The translations under genes and the position numbers were made by a program. Shown in pieces: positions 51,068 through 59,479 of a stretch of DNA of 64,000 nt (its first letter is position 1; every line of letters starts with the position of its first letter). A model generated the notes under the pieces. That model saw only the letters and a list, made by a program, of their open reading frames with translations. It had not been told where the DNA came from and did not search any database. The DNA comes from Streptomyces sp. Z26 (GTDB lineage: Bacteria > Actinomycetota > Actinomycetes > Streptomycetales > Streptomycetaceae): contig NZ_RCHV01000002.1 in NCBI RefSeq assembly GCF_003665095.1, forward strand, positions 620,001 to 684,000, in the 5' to 3' direction.

Positions 51068-53092
51068 GTGAGGTTACGGGAACGACTGCGGTACTGGTTC
51101 GACGGCACCATGGACCGCGGGACACCGGCGCTGATCGGCTGGTTGGGCCTGGCGTCGCTGGCGCTGGTCACCGTCGTGACCACCCTGGTGGTGCTCCTGA
51201 CCGACGAGGACACCGAGGCGCACGGCGGCTGGCCGGGCGTGGTGTGGATGAGCGTACTGCGCACCCTCGACCCCGGCACCATGGGCGGGGACACCGGACG
51301 GCCGGTGTTCCTGGGGCTGATGCTCACCGTGACCCTCGGCGGGATCTTCATCGTCAGCGCGCTGATCGGCGTGCTGACGGCCGGACTGAACAGGCGCATC
51401 GAGCGGCTGCGCAAGGGGCGTTCGCGGCTCTTCGAGCACGGGCACACCATCGTGCTCGGCTGGTCGGAGCAGGTGTTCACGGTGGTCGCGGAGCTGGTCG
51501 AGGCCAACCAGAGCCAGCGGCGGTCGTGCGTCGTGGTCCTCGCGGACCACGACAAGGTCGACATGGAGGACCAGATCCGGGCCCGCGTCCCCGACACCGG
51601 CCGCACCCGCGTGGTCTGCCGCTCCGGCAACCCGCTGCGCCCCGCCGACCTGGAGCTGGTCAGCCCCGACACCAGCAAGTCGATCATGGTGCTGCCGCCC
51701 ACCGGGCCGGAGGCGGACACCATGGTCATCAAGACGCTGCTGGTCCTCAACCACCGGACCTGGCGCGGCAACCGCCCGCACGTCGTCGCCGCGGTGCAGG
51801 ATTCGGACAACCTCGCCGCCGCCCGCCTCGCCGCGGGCAGCCACGGCCTGGTCATCGACGCGGACGACATCGCCGTACGGCTGATAGTGCAGTCCCACCG
51901 GCAGACCGGACTGTCCACCGTCTGCAACGAGTTGCTCAGCTTCTTCGGCAACGAGATCTACATCCGCCGCGAACCCTCCCTGCACGGCCTCCGCTACGGC
52001 GACATCCTCAACCGCTACGACCTCGGCGTCCCCCTCGGCCTCCACACCCACGACGGTCGTGTGCTGGTCAACCCGGCCATGGACACCGTCCTGGACGCTG
52101 CGGACGGCGTCATCGTCATCGCCGAGGACGACCTGCTGGTGCGGCTCGCGCACACCGCGCCGCCCGTCCACGAGGAGGCCATCGCGTCCCTGCCGGGGCA
52201 GCCTCGTACGGCGGACCGCACGCTGCTGATCGGCTGGAACTCGCGCGTCGCCAAGATCATCCAACTGCTCGACAGCTTCGCGAAGTCCGGGTCGGCGCTG
52301 CACATCGCCGCACCCCGGCGACCGTACGGCGACACGGGACCGGACGCGGGTCCGGACGCGGTGCCGCTGCCGGTGCCGGGAGCGCGCGCCGGCACGGACG
52401 CGGGCGCGGGTGCGGGTACGGGCGCGGGTGCGGGCGCGGGCGCGGCTCTCGCCACGGCGGTCGACACGGGACTCGGCACCGGCGGCGGGCTGGCGGCCGC
52501 GTACGAGAACCTGACCGTCAGCCACGTACGCTGCGACCCGACCAGCCGCCGCGCCCTCGAAGCCCTCGACCCCGGCGGCTACCAGCACATCCTGGTGCTC
52601 TCCGACGACAGCAGCGACCCCGAACAGGCCGACAACCGCACGCTGGTGACGCTGCTGCACCTGCGGGACATCGAGGAGCGGCTGGGCGACCCGTACTCGA
52701 TCGTCACGGAGATGAACGACGACAGCAACCGCGAGGTCGCCCAGGTCACCAAGGCCGACGACTTCATCGTCAGCTCGAAGCTGATCAGCCTGATGCTGAC
52801 GCAGCTGACGGAGAACCGGCACCTGTACGCGGTCATGATCGACCTCTTCGACCCGGCCGGTTCCGAGATCTACCTCAAGCCCGCCGACCGCTACCTCCTC
52901 CCCGACGTCGAGGCGAACTTCGCCACCGTCGTCGAGGCCGCCCGGCGGCGCGGCGAGAGCGCGATCGGCTACCGGCTGGGCAGCCACGCGGACGAGCCCG
53001 TCTCGTTCGGCGTCCGTCTCAACCCGTCCCGTACGGCGCCGCTGCGCCTCGGCCCGGCGGACCACGTCATCGTGCTGGCGGAGGAGGAGTGA
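51068..53092 (+). CDS. CASTOR/POLLUX-type ion channel
   Basis: A 674-residue protein with two N-terminal membrane helices (about 22-45 and 80-103) around a pore-like loop (VVWMSVLRTLDPGTMGGDTG), followed by two RCK-like Rossmann domains (HTIVLGWSEQVFTVVAELVE near 125; RTLLIGWNSRVAKIIQLLDS near 385). This is the CASTOR/POLLUX family known from plant nuclear-envelope channels and its bacterial relatives. Ligand binding to the RCK domains should gate cation flow. A Gly/Ala repeat of about 30 residues interrupts the second RCK. Codon 3 is TTA (51074-51076). It begins at GTG 51068, 117 bp after the first channel gene. Confidence 0.85.
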   Translation: MRLRERLRYWFDGTMDRGTPALIGWLGLASLALVTVVTTLVVLLTDEDTEAHGGWPGVVWMSVLRTLDPGTMGGDTGRPVFLGLMLTVTLGGIFIVSALIGVLTAGLNRRIERLRKGRSRLFEHGHTIVLGWSEQVFTVVAELVEANQSQRRSCVVVLADHDKVDMEDQIRARVPDTGRTRVVCRSGNPLRPADLELVSPDTSKSIMVLPPTGPEADTMVIKTLLVLNHRTWRGNRPHVVAAVQDSDNLAAARLAAGSHGLVIDADDIAVRLIVQSHRQTGLSTVCNELLSFFGNEIYIRREPSLHGLRYGDILNRYDLGVPLGLHTHDGRVLVNPAMDTVLDAADGVIVIAEDDLLVRLAHTAPPVHEEAIASLPGQPRTADRTLLIGWNSRVAKIIQLLDSFAKSGSALHIAAPRRPYGDTGPDAGPDAVPLPVPGARAGTDAGAGAGTGAGAGAGAALATAVDTGLGTGGGLAAAYENLTVSHVRCDPTSRRALEALDPGGYQHILVLSDDSSDPEQADNRTLVTLLHLRDIEERLGDPYSIVTEMNDDSNREVAQVTKADDFIVSSKLISLMLTQLTENRHLYAVMIDLFDPAGSEIYLKPADRYLLPDVEANFATVVEAARRRGESAIGYRLGSHADEPVSFGVRLNPSRTAPLRLGPADHVIVLAEEE

Positions 53093-53111
53093 CGCGCGGG
53101 GCGTACGGAAG

Positions 53112-53166
53112 CCGCCCACGGCACCGTCCGAACCGCCCACGGCACCGTCCGAACCGCCCACGGCAC
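53112..53166. repeat. 21-nt tandem repeat, 2.6 copies
   Basis: Unit CCGCCCACGGCACCGTCCGAA at 53112-53132 and 53133-53153, then 13 more bases of a third copy. It sits in the convergent gap after the channel gene. Function unknown; it may help termination or be a simple slippage product. Confidence 0.85.
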
Positions 53167-53247
53167 TCCGCGGCCGAGGGTCCGCCCGCGTGCGCGACGT
53201 CGTGCGGCCCCTGGCGCACCGCCTCCTCACCCGCCTGACGGCGGGGC

Positions 53248-53988
53248 TCAGTGCAGCGCGCCCTCCGCGCTGCGGATGTCGGCCGTCGTACTGATCGCCG
53301 CCGTGACGACGGCGCCCAGCCCGGCGGCGACGTCCCGTACGGACATCGACGGCTGCCCGGTGCCCGCGACCTGGTGCGGCGCGTACGGCACGTGCACGAA
53401 CCCGCCGCGCAGCGAAGGGAGTTCGGTCGCGATGAGATGGGCGAGACCGTAGAAGACGTGGTTGCAGACGAACGTACCCGCCGTGTGCGACACCGACGCG
53501 GGCAGCCCGGCGGCCCGTACGGCGGCGACGCACGCCTTCACCGGGAGCGACGCGAAGTACGCGGCCGGGGCGCCGGGCACCACGGGCCGGTCCAGCGGCT
53601 GGCGCCCGGCGTTGTCGGGGATCCGGGCGTCGTCCAGGTTGAGGGCGACGCGTTCGACCGTCAGGTCGGGGCGGCCCCCGGCCTGGCCGACGCAGACCAC
53701 GAGGTGCGGCGCGTACGCGGCGACGGCCTCCCGCAGCTCGTCGATCGCGGTGCCGAAGACGCAGCTCAGCCGTACGGCCGCCAGCTCCGCCCAAGGGGGC
53801 GGCTCGGCGGCGAGCAGCTGGGCGGCGTCCCACGAGGGGTTCGACGTCTCGCCGCCGAACGGCTCGAAGCCGGTGACCAGGACGCGGGTGAACGGGCCGT
53901 CCGCGACGGCGAACACCTCGGCGTCCGGGTCGGGCCGGGAGCCGGGCGCGGGGTCCGGCGCGGGGCGGTCGGTCGGGGTCGCGGGCAT
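53248..53988 (-). CDS. pcp: Pyroglutamyl-peptidase I
   Basis: A 246-residue C15 peptidase. The catalytic triad is visible as Glu112 (TVERVALNLDD), Cys175 (GTFVCNHVFYGL) and His199 (GFVHVPY). VLVTGFEPFGGETSNPSWDA marks the start of the fold near residue 36. It removes N-terminal pyroglutamate (5-oxoproline) from peptides. The first about 25 residues are Pro/Asp-rich and probably non-essential. It is the last gene of a minus-strand run after DUF979 and DUF969, so free pyroglutamate production, transport and opening to glutamate are encoded together here. Confidence 0.92.
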   Translation of the reverse strand: MPATPTDRPAPDPAPGSRPDPDAEVFAVADGPFTRVLVTGFEPFGGETSNPSWDAAQLLAAEPPPWAELAAVRLSCVFGTAIDELREAVAAYAPHLVVCVGQAGGRPDLTVERVALNLDDARIPDNAGRQPLDRPVVPGAPAAYFASLPVKACVAAVRAAGLPASVSHTAGTFVCNHVFYGLAHLIATELPSLRGGFVHVPYAPHQVAGTGQPSMSVRDVAAGLGAVVTAAISTTADIRSAEGALH

Positions 53989-54073
53989 GGGCGCCTCCGT
54001 ACGGCGGTGCGGGTGGTGCGGGCGACAGCGGGGCAGGCGCGGGTCGACGCGGATCGGCGCGGACCAGCCGGGG

Positions 54074-55042
54074 TCAGAAGGCGAAGAAGTAGATGATCGC
54101 GATGTTGCAGCCGAGCATCGCGGCGGCCGTCGGCGCCTGGGCCTTGATCGGCCCGTACTGGTCCTTGAGTTCGAGCAGCGCCGCCGGGACGAGGTTGAAG
54201 TTCGCGGCCATCGGCGTCACCAGCGTGCCGCAGAAGCCCGCGAGCATGCCGACGGCCATGACGCCCGCCGGGCTGCCGTCCATCTGCACGAGGAGCACCG
54301 GCCAGCCGACGGCCGCGGTCATCACGGGGAAGGCGGCGAAGGCGTTGCCCATGATGATCGTGAAGACCGCCATCCCGACGCAGTAGAGCGCCACCGCCGC
54401 CAGCCGCTGCCCGTCGGGCAGCACCTCCTCGGTGATCCGGCCGACCTGCGTACCGACCCCGGCCGTCTGGAAGATCGCCCCGAGCACCGCCAGCAGCTGC
54501 GGCAGCAGCAGCGCCCAGCCCATCGACTCCAGCAGCGAACGCCCCGCGTGCACCGGTACGGACGGGCTGCGTTCCCGCAGCACCCACATGCCGACGCCGA
54601 GCGCGATGAGCGCGCCGATGCCGAGTCCGAGGATGGTCTCGCTGCCGTCCTCCAGCACGGGTTCGCCGCCGATGCTCCACTTCGCCACGAGGACGGAGCA
54701 GACGACGGCGACGAGCGGGATGGTGAGCGCGGGCACGAACAGCCGGTTGCCCCAGCGTGCGGCCAGTTCCGTACGTTCCCGGTCGTCCGTCGTACGGGGC
54801 ACGCCCTTGCCGGTGAAGCCGAAGCCGCCGAGGCAGATCATCACGAGCACCGCGACGCCCAGCGGCTCGGCCGGCGCGGACCCGTCCGCGACCCAGCTGC
54901 TGTAGACGAAGGCGACGCCGAGCAGGCCCCAGAAGGCGGCGGAACCGTGCCGCTTGGGGTTGGTACGGTCGCCCGCCATCTGGGCGGCCATGATCAGGAA
55001 GACCGCCCCGACCAGCCAGAAGAACCACTCGGACCGGATCAT
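54074..55042 (-). CDS. DUF979 membrane protein, probable pyroglutamate transporter component
   Basis: A 322-residue protein with about 9-10 hydrophobic segments, for example WFFWLVGAVFLIMAAQMAGD, GIGALIALGVGMWVLRE and MAVGMLAGFCGTLVTPMAAN. This is the DUF979 family. DUF969-DUF979 pairs are frequently next to pcp in many bacteria, which suggests a 5-oxoproline transporter, but I know of no direct proof. ATG at 55040-55042 overlaps the DUF969 stop (ATGA), so both are made in equal amounts. The protein ends at the pcp gene, about 85 nt away. Confidence 0.85.
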   Translation of the reverse strand: MIRSEWFFWLVGAVFLIMAAQMAGDRTNPKRHGSAAFWGLLGVAFVYSSWVADGSAPAEPLGVAVLVMICLGGFGFTGKGVPRTTDDRERTELAARWGNRLFVPALTIPLVAVVCSVLVAKWSIGGEPVLEDGSETILGLGIGALIALGVGMWVLRERSPSVPVHAGRSLLESMGWALLLPQLLAVLGAIFQTAGVGTQVGRITEEVLPDGQRLAAVALYCVGMAVFTIIMGNAFAAFPVMTAAVGWPVLLVQMDGSPAGVMAVGMLAGFCGTLVTPMAANFNLVPAALLELKDQYGPIKAQAPTAAAMLGCNIAIIYFFAF

Positions 55043-55869
55043 TCCGCACCCTCCCCCGTCGTGCCGGAGGCACGGTCGGCGCCCCGCCCGGTGTCCGTTC
55101 CCGTCCGCGTCGCGGCGTCCTTCGTGAGCGAGATCCGGGCCGCGTCGCGCGCCGCGTGCCCCGCCCCGTTCCCCGTCCCGTGCGCGGCTTCGTACGCGGC
55201 GAGTTCGCGTTCGAGCGTCCCGTCCAGGCGCAGCAGCCGCGCCCCGTGGACCAGGAACGCGCAGACCGCCGTCGGCACCGCCCACAGCGCGAGCGACAGC
55301 GGTTCGAGGTGGGTGTCGTACGTACTGTTGACGAAGCCGGTGATCAGCAGGATCGAGCCGATCGCCAGGAAGCAGTCCTCCCCGAAGAACAGCCCGACGG
55401 TGTCGGCCCCGGAGGAGTGCGACCGCACCTTCTCGCGTACGGGCTCGGGCAGCGGGCGGCCGCCGTTCCGGCGTTCGGCGGCGGCCTCGGCCATGGGCGC
55501 GATCATCGGCCGTACGCTCTGCGCGGGTCCGCCGATGCTCTGGAGGCCGAAAGCCGCCGTGAGCTGGCGCAGCGCGAGGTACAGCATGAGGAAACGGCCC
55601 GTCGTCAGGCCGCCCAGCTTCCCGATGAGCGTACGGGCCTGCTGCTGGAGGCCGTTGCGCTCCAGCAGGCCGATCACGGGCAGCGTGATGGCGAAGATCG
55701 TCACGGACCGGCTGGACGCGAAGCCGTCCCCGAAGGCCCGCAGGATCTCCGCGGGCGACAGCTCGCCGAGCAGGCCGGTGGCGATCCCGGCCACCCCGAC
55801 CACGAGCAGCGGATTGCGTCGCGTGGCGAATCCCAGGACCACCACGACGACTCCGAGCAGCACCACCAT
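55039..55869 (-). CDS. DUF969 membrane protein, probable pyroglutamate transporter component
   Basis: A 276-residue protein with about six hydrophobic segments (VVLLGVVVVVLGFATRRNPL at the start, SVTIFAITLPVIGLLERNG, CFLAIGSILLITGFVNS) and an Ala/Gly/Thr-rich cytoplasmic tail of about 45 residues. It belongs to DUF969 and is coupled to DUF979. It leads the DUF969-DUF979-pcp operon from the promoter at 55944-55973, with a 5' leader of about 70 nt. The pair probably forms one transporter. ATG at 55867-55869 has GGGAGG about 10 nt upstream. Confidence 0.85.
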   Translation of the reverse strand: MVVLLGVVVVVLGFATRRNPLLVVGVAGIATGLLGELSPAEILRAFGDGFASSRSVTIFAITLPVIGLLERNGLQQQARTLIGKLGGLTTGRFLMLYLALRQLTAAFGLQSIGGPAQSVRPMIAPMAEAAAERRNGGRPLPEPVREKVRSHSSGADTVGLFFGEDCFLAIGSILLITGFVNSTYDTHLEPLSLALWAVPTAVCAFLVHGARLLRLDGTLERELAAYEAAHGTGNGAGHAARDAARISLTKDAATRTGTDTGRGADRASGTTGEGAE

Positions 55870-55943
55870 GCGCTGTCCCCCTCCCTGGCGCGGGCTCCCT
55901 GGCGCGGGACGCCTCCGTACGGCGTGTGGAGCGAATTGCCGGG

Positions 55944-55973
55944 AGCGTAGGGGATCGTTCAACGATCCCACAA
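55944..55973 (-). promoter_or_regulatory. Promoter of DUF969-DUF979-pcp with GntR operator in its spacer
   Basis: On the minus strand TTGTGG (55968-55973), an 18-nt spacer, and TACGCT (55944-55949). The spacer is almost filled by the perfect 9-1-9 palindrome GGGATCGTTCAACGATCCC (55951-55969). A protein bound here would block RNA polymerase, so repression is expected, relieved by an intermediate such as 5-oxoproline. Confidence 0.8.
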
Positions 55974-56104
55974 GAGTGTGCGCCGCACGGATCGGAGCGG
56001 CGCAGGTGACGGGCTCGCGCGGACGCGCGGTGACGCAGCGGTGACGGGTGCCGTACGGCCGGGGTGAGGCGAACGCGTGCGGGCTCACGCGGGCGGGACG
56101 GGGG

Positions 56105-56827
56105 TCAGCGCGCCGCCGACTCCGGCTCCGCCGGGTACGCCTCGACCAACTGCCGCCGGGAGTCCTCCAGATAGAACCCCAGCATCCGTTCGGCGCCCTC
56201 CGCGTCGCCCGCGTCGAGGGCGTCGAGGATCTGCCGGTTGCGGGAGAGGTACGGCTCGTAGAAGCGCCGCGGGTCGGCCATCACGTGGAAGGCCAGGCGG
56301 AGTTCGGCCAGCACGCCGCGCATCATGTCGTCCACGCGGACGCTCCCGGCGAGGCCCGCGACGGCCTGGTGGAAGCGGATGTTGGCCGTGCCCAGCTCCT
56401 GCCAGTCGGCCCTGGCGGCGGCTCGCTCGCCCGTCTCGACCGCGGCCCGCACGTCGTCGAGGACGTACGGCGGGGCGCCGAGACCCCGTACCGCAGCGCA
56501 CTCCACGAGGCGCCGCGCGCGGTAGATGTCCTGGATGTCGGCCACGTCGAGGACCCGTACGAACGTGCCGCGGTTCAGCCGGTGCACCAGCAGCCGTTCG
56601 TGCGTGAGCAGCCGGAACGACTCGCGCAGCGTGTTGCGCGAGACCCCCAGCGCGCCGCCGATGCGCTCCTCGGAGAGGCGTACCCCCGGCCGGAACAGAC
56701 CCTCGGTGATCCGTCCGCGCAGGATCGCCGCGACGCGTTCCGCCGTGCTCGTACGGCCCAGCAGCGCGCGGTCGGCGGCGAGTTCGGCCAGCTCGGAGGC
56801 GAGGCCGGTGGCGTCGGCGGGGGTCAT
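56105..56827 (-). CDS. GntR/FadR-family regulator (FCD domain) of the 5-oxoproline genes
   Basis: A 240-residue regulator. The GntR winged helix-turn-helix is at about 25-95 (RVAAILRGRITEGLFRPGVR, LSEERIGGALGVSRNTLRESF, LVHRLNRGTFVRVL). The C-terminal FCD ligand domain (about 105-235) has DIYRARRLVECAAVRG, FHQAVAGLAGS and YEPYLSRNRQILDALDAGD, with metal-binding His positions. It is divergent from pxpA with only 81 bp between starts. Operators matching FCD-type sites occur on both sides, so it should control pxpABC, DUF969-DUF979-pcp and possibly itself. Start ATG 56825-56827. Confidence 0.9.
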   Translation of the reverse strand: MTPADATGLASELAELAADRALLGRTSTAERVAAILRGRITEGLFRPGVRLSEERIGGALGVSRNTLRESFRLLTHERLLVHRLNRGTFVRVLDVADIQDIYRARRLVECAAVRGLGAPPYVLDDVRAAVETGERAAARADWQELGTANIRFHQAVAGLAGSVRVDDMMRGVLAELRLAFHVMADPRRFYEPYLSRNRQILDALDAGDAEGAERMLGFYLEDSRRQLVEAYPAEPESAAR

Positions 56828-56871
56828 GCGGCACAGTCAAACCCAGATCCGGAAGCGGGACAACACCGGCC

Positions 56872-56901
56872 TTGCCGGATCGTTCAACAATCGCCTACGT
56901 T
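56872..56901 (+). promoter_or_regulatory. Promoter of pxpABC with GntR operator in its spacer
   Basis: TTGCCG (56872-56877), an 18-nt spacer, then TACGTT (56896-56901). The spacer contains GATCGTTCAACAATC (56878-56892), the same operator as before DUF969 with one changed base. The -10 ends 7 nt before the pxpA ATG, so the message is probably leaderless. Confidence 0.8.
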
Positions 56902-56908
56902 GGAAGCG

Positions 56909-57670
56909 ATGAACGGGACCATCGACCTCAACGCGGATCTCGGCGAGGGCTTCGGCCGCTGGCACCTCACCGACGACGACGCGCTGCTCGCCTCCGTCAC
57001 CAGCGCCAACGTCGCCTGCGGCTTCCACGCGGGCGACCCCGTCACGATGCGCCGCGTCTGCGCGGGCGCCGCGGAGCACGGCGTACGCGTCGGCGCCCAG
57101 GTCTCGTACCGCGACCTGGCCGGTTTCGGCCGCCGCGCGATGGACGTACCGGCGGACGAGCTGGCCGCCGAGGTCGCGTACCAGATCGGCGCCCTCGACC
57201 TCTTCGCCCGCGCCGCCGGCACCCGCGTCGCGTACGTCAAGCCGCACGGCGCGCTCTACCACCGCACCGCCCACGACCCCGAGCAGGCCGCGGCGGTCGT
57301 GGCGGGCGTACGGCTGGCGGGCACACCGCTGCCGCTGCTCGGCCCGCCCGGCTCCGCACTGCACGCGGCGGCGGAGGCGGCCGAACTGCCCGTCGTCGTC
57401 GAGGCGTTCGCGGACCGCGGGTACCGCGCGGACGGCACGCTCGTACCGCGCGGCGAACCGGGCGCGGTCCTCACCGGCACCGACGAGGTGCTGGCCCGCT
57501 CCGTCGGGCTCGCCCGGGACGGGCGCGTCACGGCGGTGGACGGCACGGAGGTGCGGGTGCGTGCTCGCTCGCTGTGCCTGCACGGGGACACCCCGGGCGC
57601 GGTCGAACTGGCCCGGCGCGTACGGGAGGAACTGGTCGCGGCCGGGGTCACCGTCGGGGCCTTCGCATGA
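56909..57670 (+). CDS. pxpA: 5-oxoprolinase subunit A (LamB/YcsF family)
   Basis: A 253-residue protein with the LamB/YcsF signature: IDLNADLGEGFGRW at the start, SANVACGFHAGDPVTMRR, VGAQVSYRDLAGFGRR, AYVKPHGALYH and a C-terminal LCLHGDTPGAVELARRVRE. With PxpB and PxpC it forms the ATP-dependent prokaryotic 5-oxoprolinase that opens pyroglutamate to glutamate. Its ATG lies at or near the predicted transcription start, so translation may be leaderless. The stop overlaps the pxpB ATG (ATGA). Confidence 0.93.
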   Translation: MNGTIDLNADLGEGFGRWHLTDDDALLASVTSANVACGFHAGDPVTMRRVCAGAAEHGVRVGAQVSYRDLAGFGRRAMDVPADELAAEVAYQIGALDLFARAAGTRVAYVKPHGALYHRTAHDPEQAAAVVAGVRLAGTPLPLLGPPGSALHAAAEAAELPVVVEAFADRGYRADGTLVPRGEPGAVLTGTDEVLARSVGLARDGRVTAVDGTEVRVRARSLCLHGDTPGAVELARRVREELVAAGVTVGAFA

Positions 57671-58404
57671 CGGGCGGCGGCTCGGACGGGCGGACGGCCG
57701 CCGCAACCGCTGCGACCGGCGCGTCCGCCGGGTCCGAGGCACCCGCCGCGACCACCACGCTCGCCGTGACCACCGCGCCCGCCGTGACCGTGCTGCCCGT
57801 CGGGCGACACGGGTTGCTGGTCGAACTGCCCACGTCCGCCGCCGCCGAGGCCCTGCACGCCGAACTGCTGCGCCGCCGCGCCGCCGGCACCCTCCCGCCC
57901 GTACGGGAGATCGTGCCCGGCGCCCGCACCGTGCTCCTCGACGGACTCACCGAACCGGGGCGCCTGGCCGCCGAGTTGCCCCACTGGCACGTGCCGCCGC
58001 CGGAGCGCGCGGAGGAGTCGGCGGTGCGCGTCCCGGTGCGGTACGACGGGCCGGACCTGGCGGACGTCGCCGCGCTGTGGGGCGTCTCCGTCGAGGAAGC
58101 CGTACGGGTCCACGCCGACACCGCGTACCGCGTCGCGTTCTGCGGCTTCGCCCCCGGCTTCGGCTATCTGACCGGGCTGGACGAGCGGCACCACGTGCCG
58201 CGCCGCGACAGCCCCCGTACGCGCGTCCCGGCGGGTGCGGTCGGGCTGGCGGGCGCGTACGCGGGCGTGTACCCGCGCCCCTCCCCCGGTGGCTGGCAGC
58301 TGATCGGCACCGCCGTGGACACCGTCCTGTGGGACCCGGACCGCGAGCCCGCGGCACTCCTCTCGCCCGGTACGCGCGTCCGCTTCGTCCCGGTCGAGGG
58401 GTGA
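57667..58404 (+). CDS. pxpB: 5-oxoprolinase subunit B
   Basis: A 245-residue protein of the allophanate-hydrolase-subunit-1/KipI family. After an Ala/Thr-rich leader of about 38 residues the domain starts at VTVLPVGRHGLLVELP. The conserved core is YRVAFCGFAPGFGYLTGLDE, VPRRDSPRTRVPAGAVGLAG and YPRPSPGGWQLIGTAV, ending ALLSPGTRVRFVPVEG. It pairs with PxpC to activate 5-oxoproline. Start ATG overlaps the pxpA stop; pxpC begins 7 nt after its stop, so the three are one operon. Confidence 0.92.
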   Translation: MTGGGSDGRTAAATAATGASAGSEAPAATTTLAVTTAPAVTVLPVGRHGLLVELPTSAAAEALHAELLRRRAAGTLPPVREIVPGARTVLLDGLTEPGRLAAELPHWHVPPPERAEESAVRVPVRYDGPDLADVAALWGVSVEEAVRVHADTAYRVAFCGFAPGFGYLTGLDERHHVPRRDSPRTRVPAGAVGLAGAYAGVYPRPSPGGWQLIGTAVDTVLWDPDREPAALLSPGTRVRFVPVEG

Positions 58405-58411
58405 CCGCGCC

Positions 58412-59479
58412 ATGACCCCGCCACCCATCGCCGGACCGGCGACCACGGACACCGGCCCGGCCGAGGACACCGGCCCGGACACGGACCCGGACGTGGCGGC
58501 ACGCGACGAGGAAGGGAACCGGGTGCGGGACAGGGGCGGGGCGGAGACGGACGCGCCGGGCCCGTACGACGGGAGCCCCGCGCACGCGGGCGCGGGCGGC
58601 GCGCGTACGGGCCCCGCCCTGGAGGTCGTACGCGCCGGGGCGCTCACCACCGTGCAGGATCTCGGGCGCCCCGGCCACGCGCACCTCGGCGTCCCGCGCT
58701 CCGGCGCACTCGACGAACCCGCGCACCGGCTCGCGAACCGCCTGCTGCACAACCCCGTCACCGCCGCCACCCTGGAGACCACGGTGACCGGCTGCGCGGT
58801 ACGCGCGCTCGCCCCGCTCGTCGCCGTCGTCACAGGCGCCCCCTGCCCGGTCACCGTCGCGGGCCGCCCCGCGCCCTGGGGCCGTCCCGTACGGGTGCCC
58901 GCCGGAGCCGAGCTGGAGGCGGGCCCCGTGACGTACGGCGTCCGGGGCTACGTGGGGTTCGCGGGCGGAGTCGACGCCGATCCGGTCCTGGGCAGCCGCG
59001 CCACCGACCTGCTCTCCGGCCTCGGCCCGGCCCCGCTGCGCGACGGCGACCGGCTGCGCCTCGGTACGCCGTACGGCGCGCGGGGGGCGTACGCCGACGT
59101 GGTGGCCGCACCGTGGCAGGCGCCCCCGCACACGCTGGTGCTGCCGGTCGTACCCGGCCCGCGCGCCGACTGGTTCACCGCCGCCGCCCTGCACACGCTG
59201 ACCAGCGGCGACTACCGCGTCTCCGCCACCGGCAACCGCATCGGCCTCCGCCTGGACGGCCCCCCGCTGGAACGCGCGCACGACGGCGAACTCCCCAGCG
59301 AGGGCATGGCACTCGGCGCGATCCAGGTGCCGCCCGACGGCCGCCCCGTGGTCTTCCTCGCCGACCACCCGGTGACGGGCGGCTATCCGGTGATCGGCGT
59401 CGTCCCGGAGGACGCCCTCGCCGCCGCAGCCCAGGCACCCCCGGGCACCCCGGTCCGCTTCGTCCCGGCACGACCGTAG
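58412..59479 (+). CDS. pxpC: 5-oxoprolinase subunit C (biotin-dependent carboxyltransferase family)
   Basis: A 355-residue protein of the allophanate-hydrolase-subunit-2/KipA family. The true domain begins near residue 70: LEVVRAGALTTVQDLGRPGH, GVPRSGALDEPAHRLANRLL. Later landmarks are YGVRGYVGFAGGVD, VVPGPRADWF, VSATGNRIGLRLDGPPL and FLADHPVTGGYPVIGVV. The N-terminal about 65 residues are Asp/Gly/Pro-rich and not conserved; a start further inside is possible. It completes the 5-oxoprolinase. The last 300 bp are overlapped on the opposite strand by the open frame of the next feature. Confidence 0.9.
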   Translation: MTPPPIAGPATTDTGPAEDTGPDTDPDVAARDEEGNRVRDRGGAETDAPGPYDGSPAHAGAGGARTGPALEVVRAGALTTVQDLGRPGHAHLGVPRSGALDEPAHRLANRLLHNPVTAATLETTVTGCAVRALAPLVAVVTGAPCPVTVAGRPAPWGRPVRVPAGAELEAGPVTYGVRGYVGFAGGVDADPVLGSRATDLLSGLGPAPLRDGDRLRLGTPYGARGAYADVVAAPWQAPPHTLVLPVVPGPRADWFTAAALHTLTSGDYRVSATGNRIGLRLDGPPLERAHDGELPSEGMALGAIQVPPDGRPVVFLADHPVTGGYPVIGVVPEDALAAAAQAPPGTPVRFVPARP

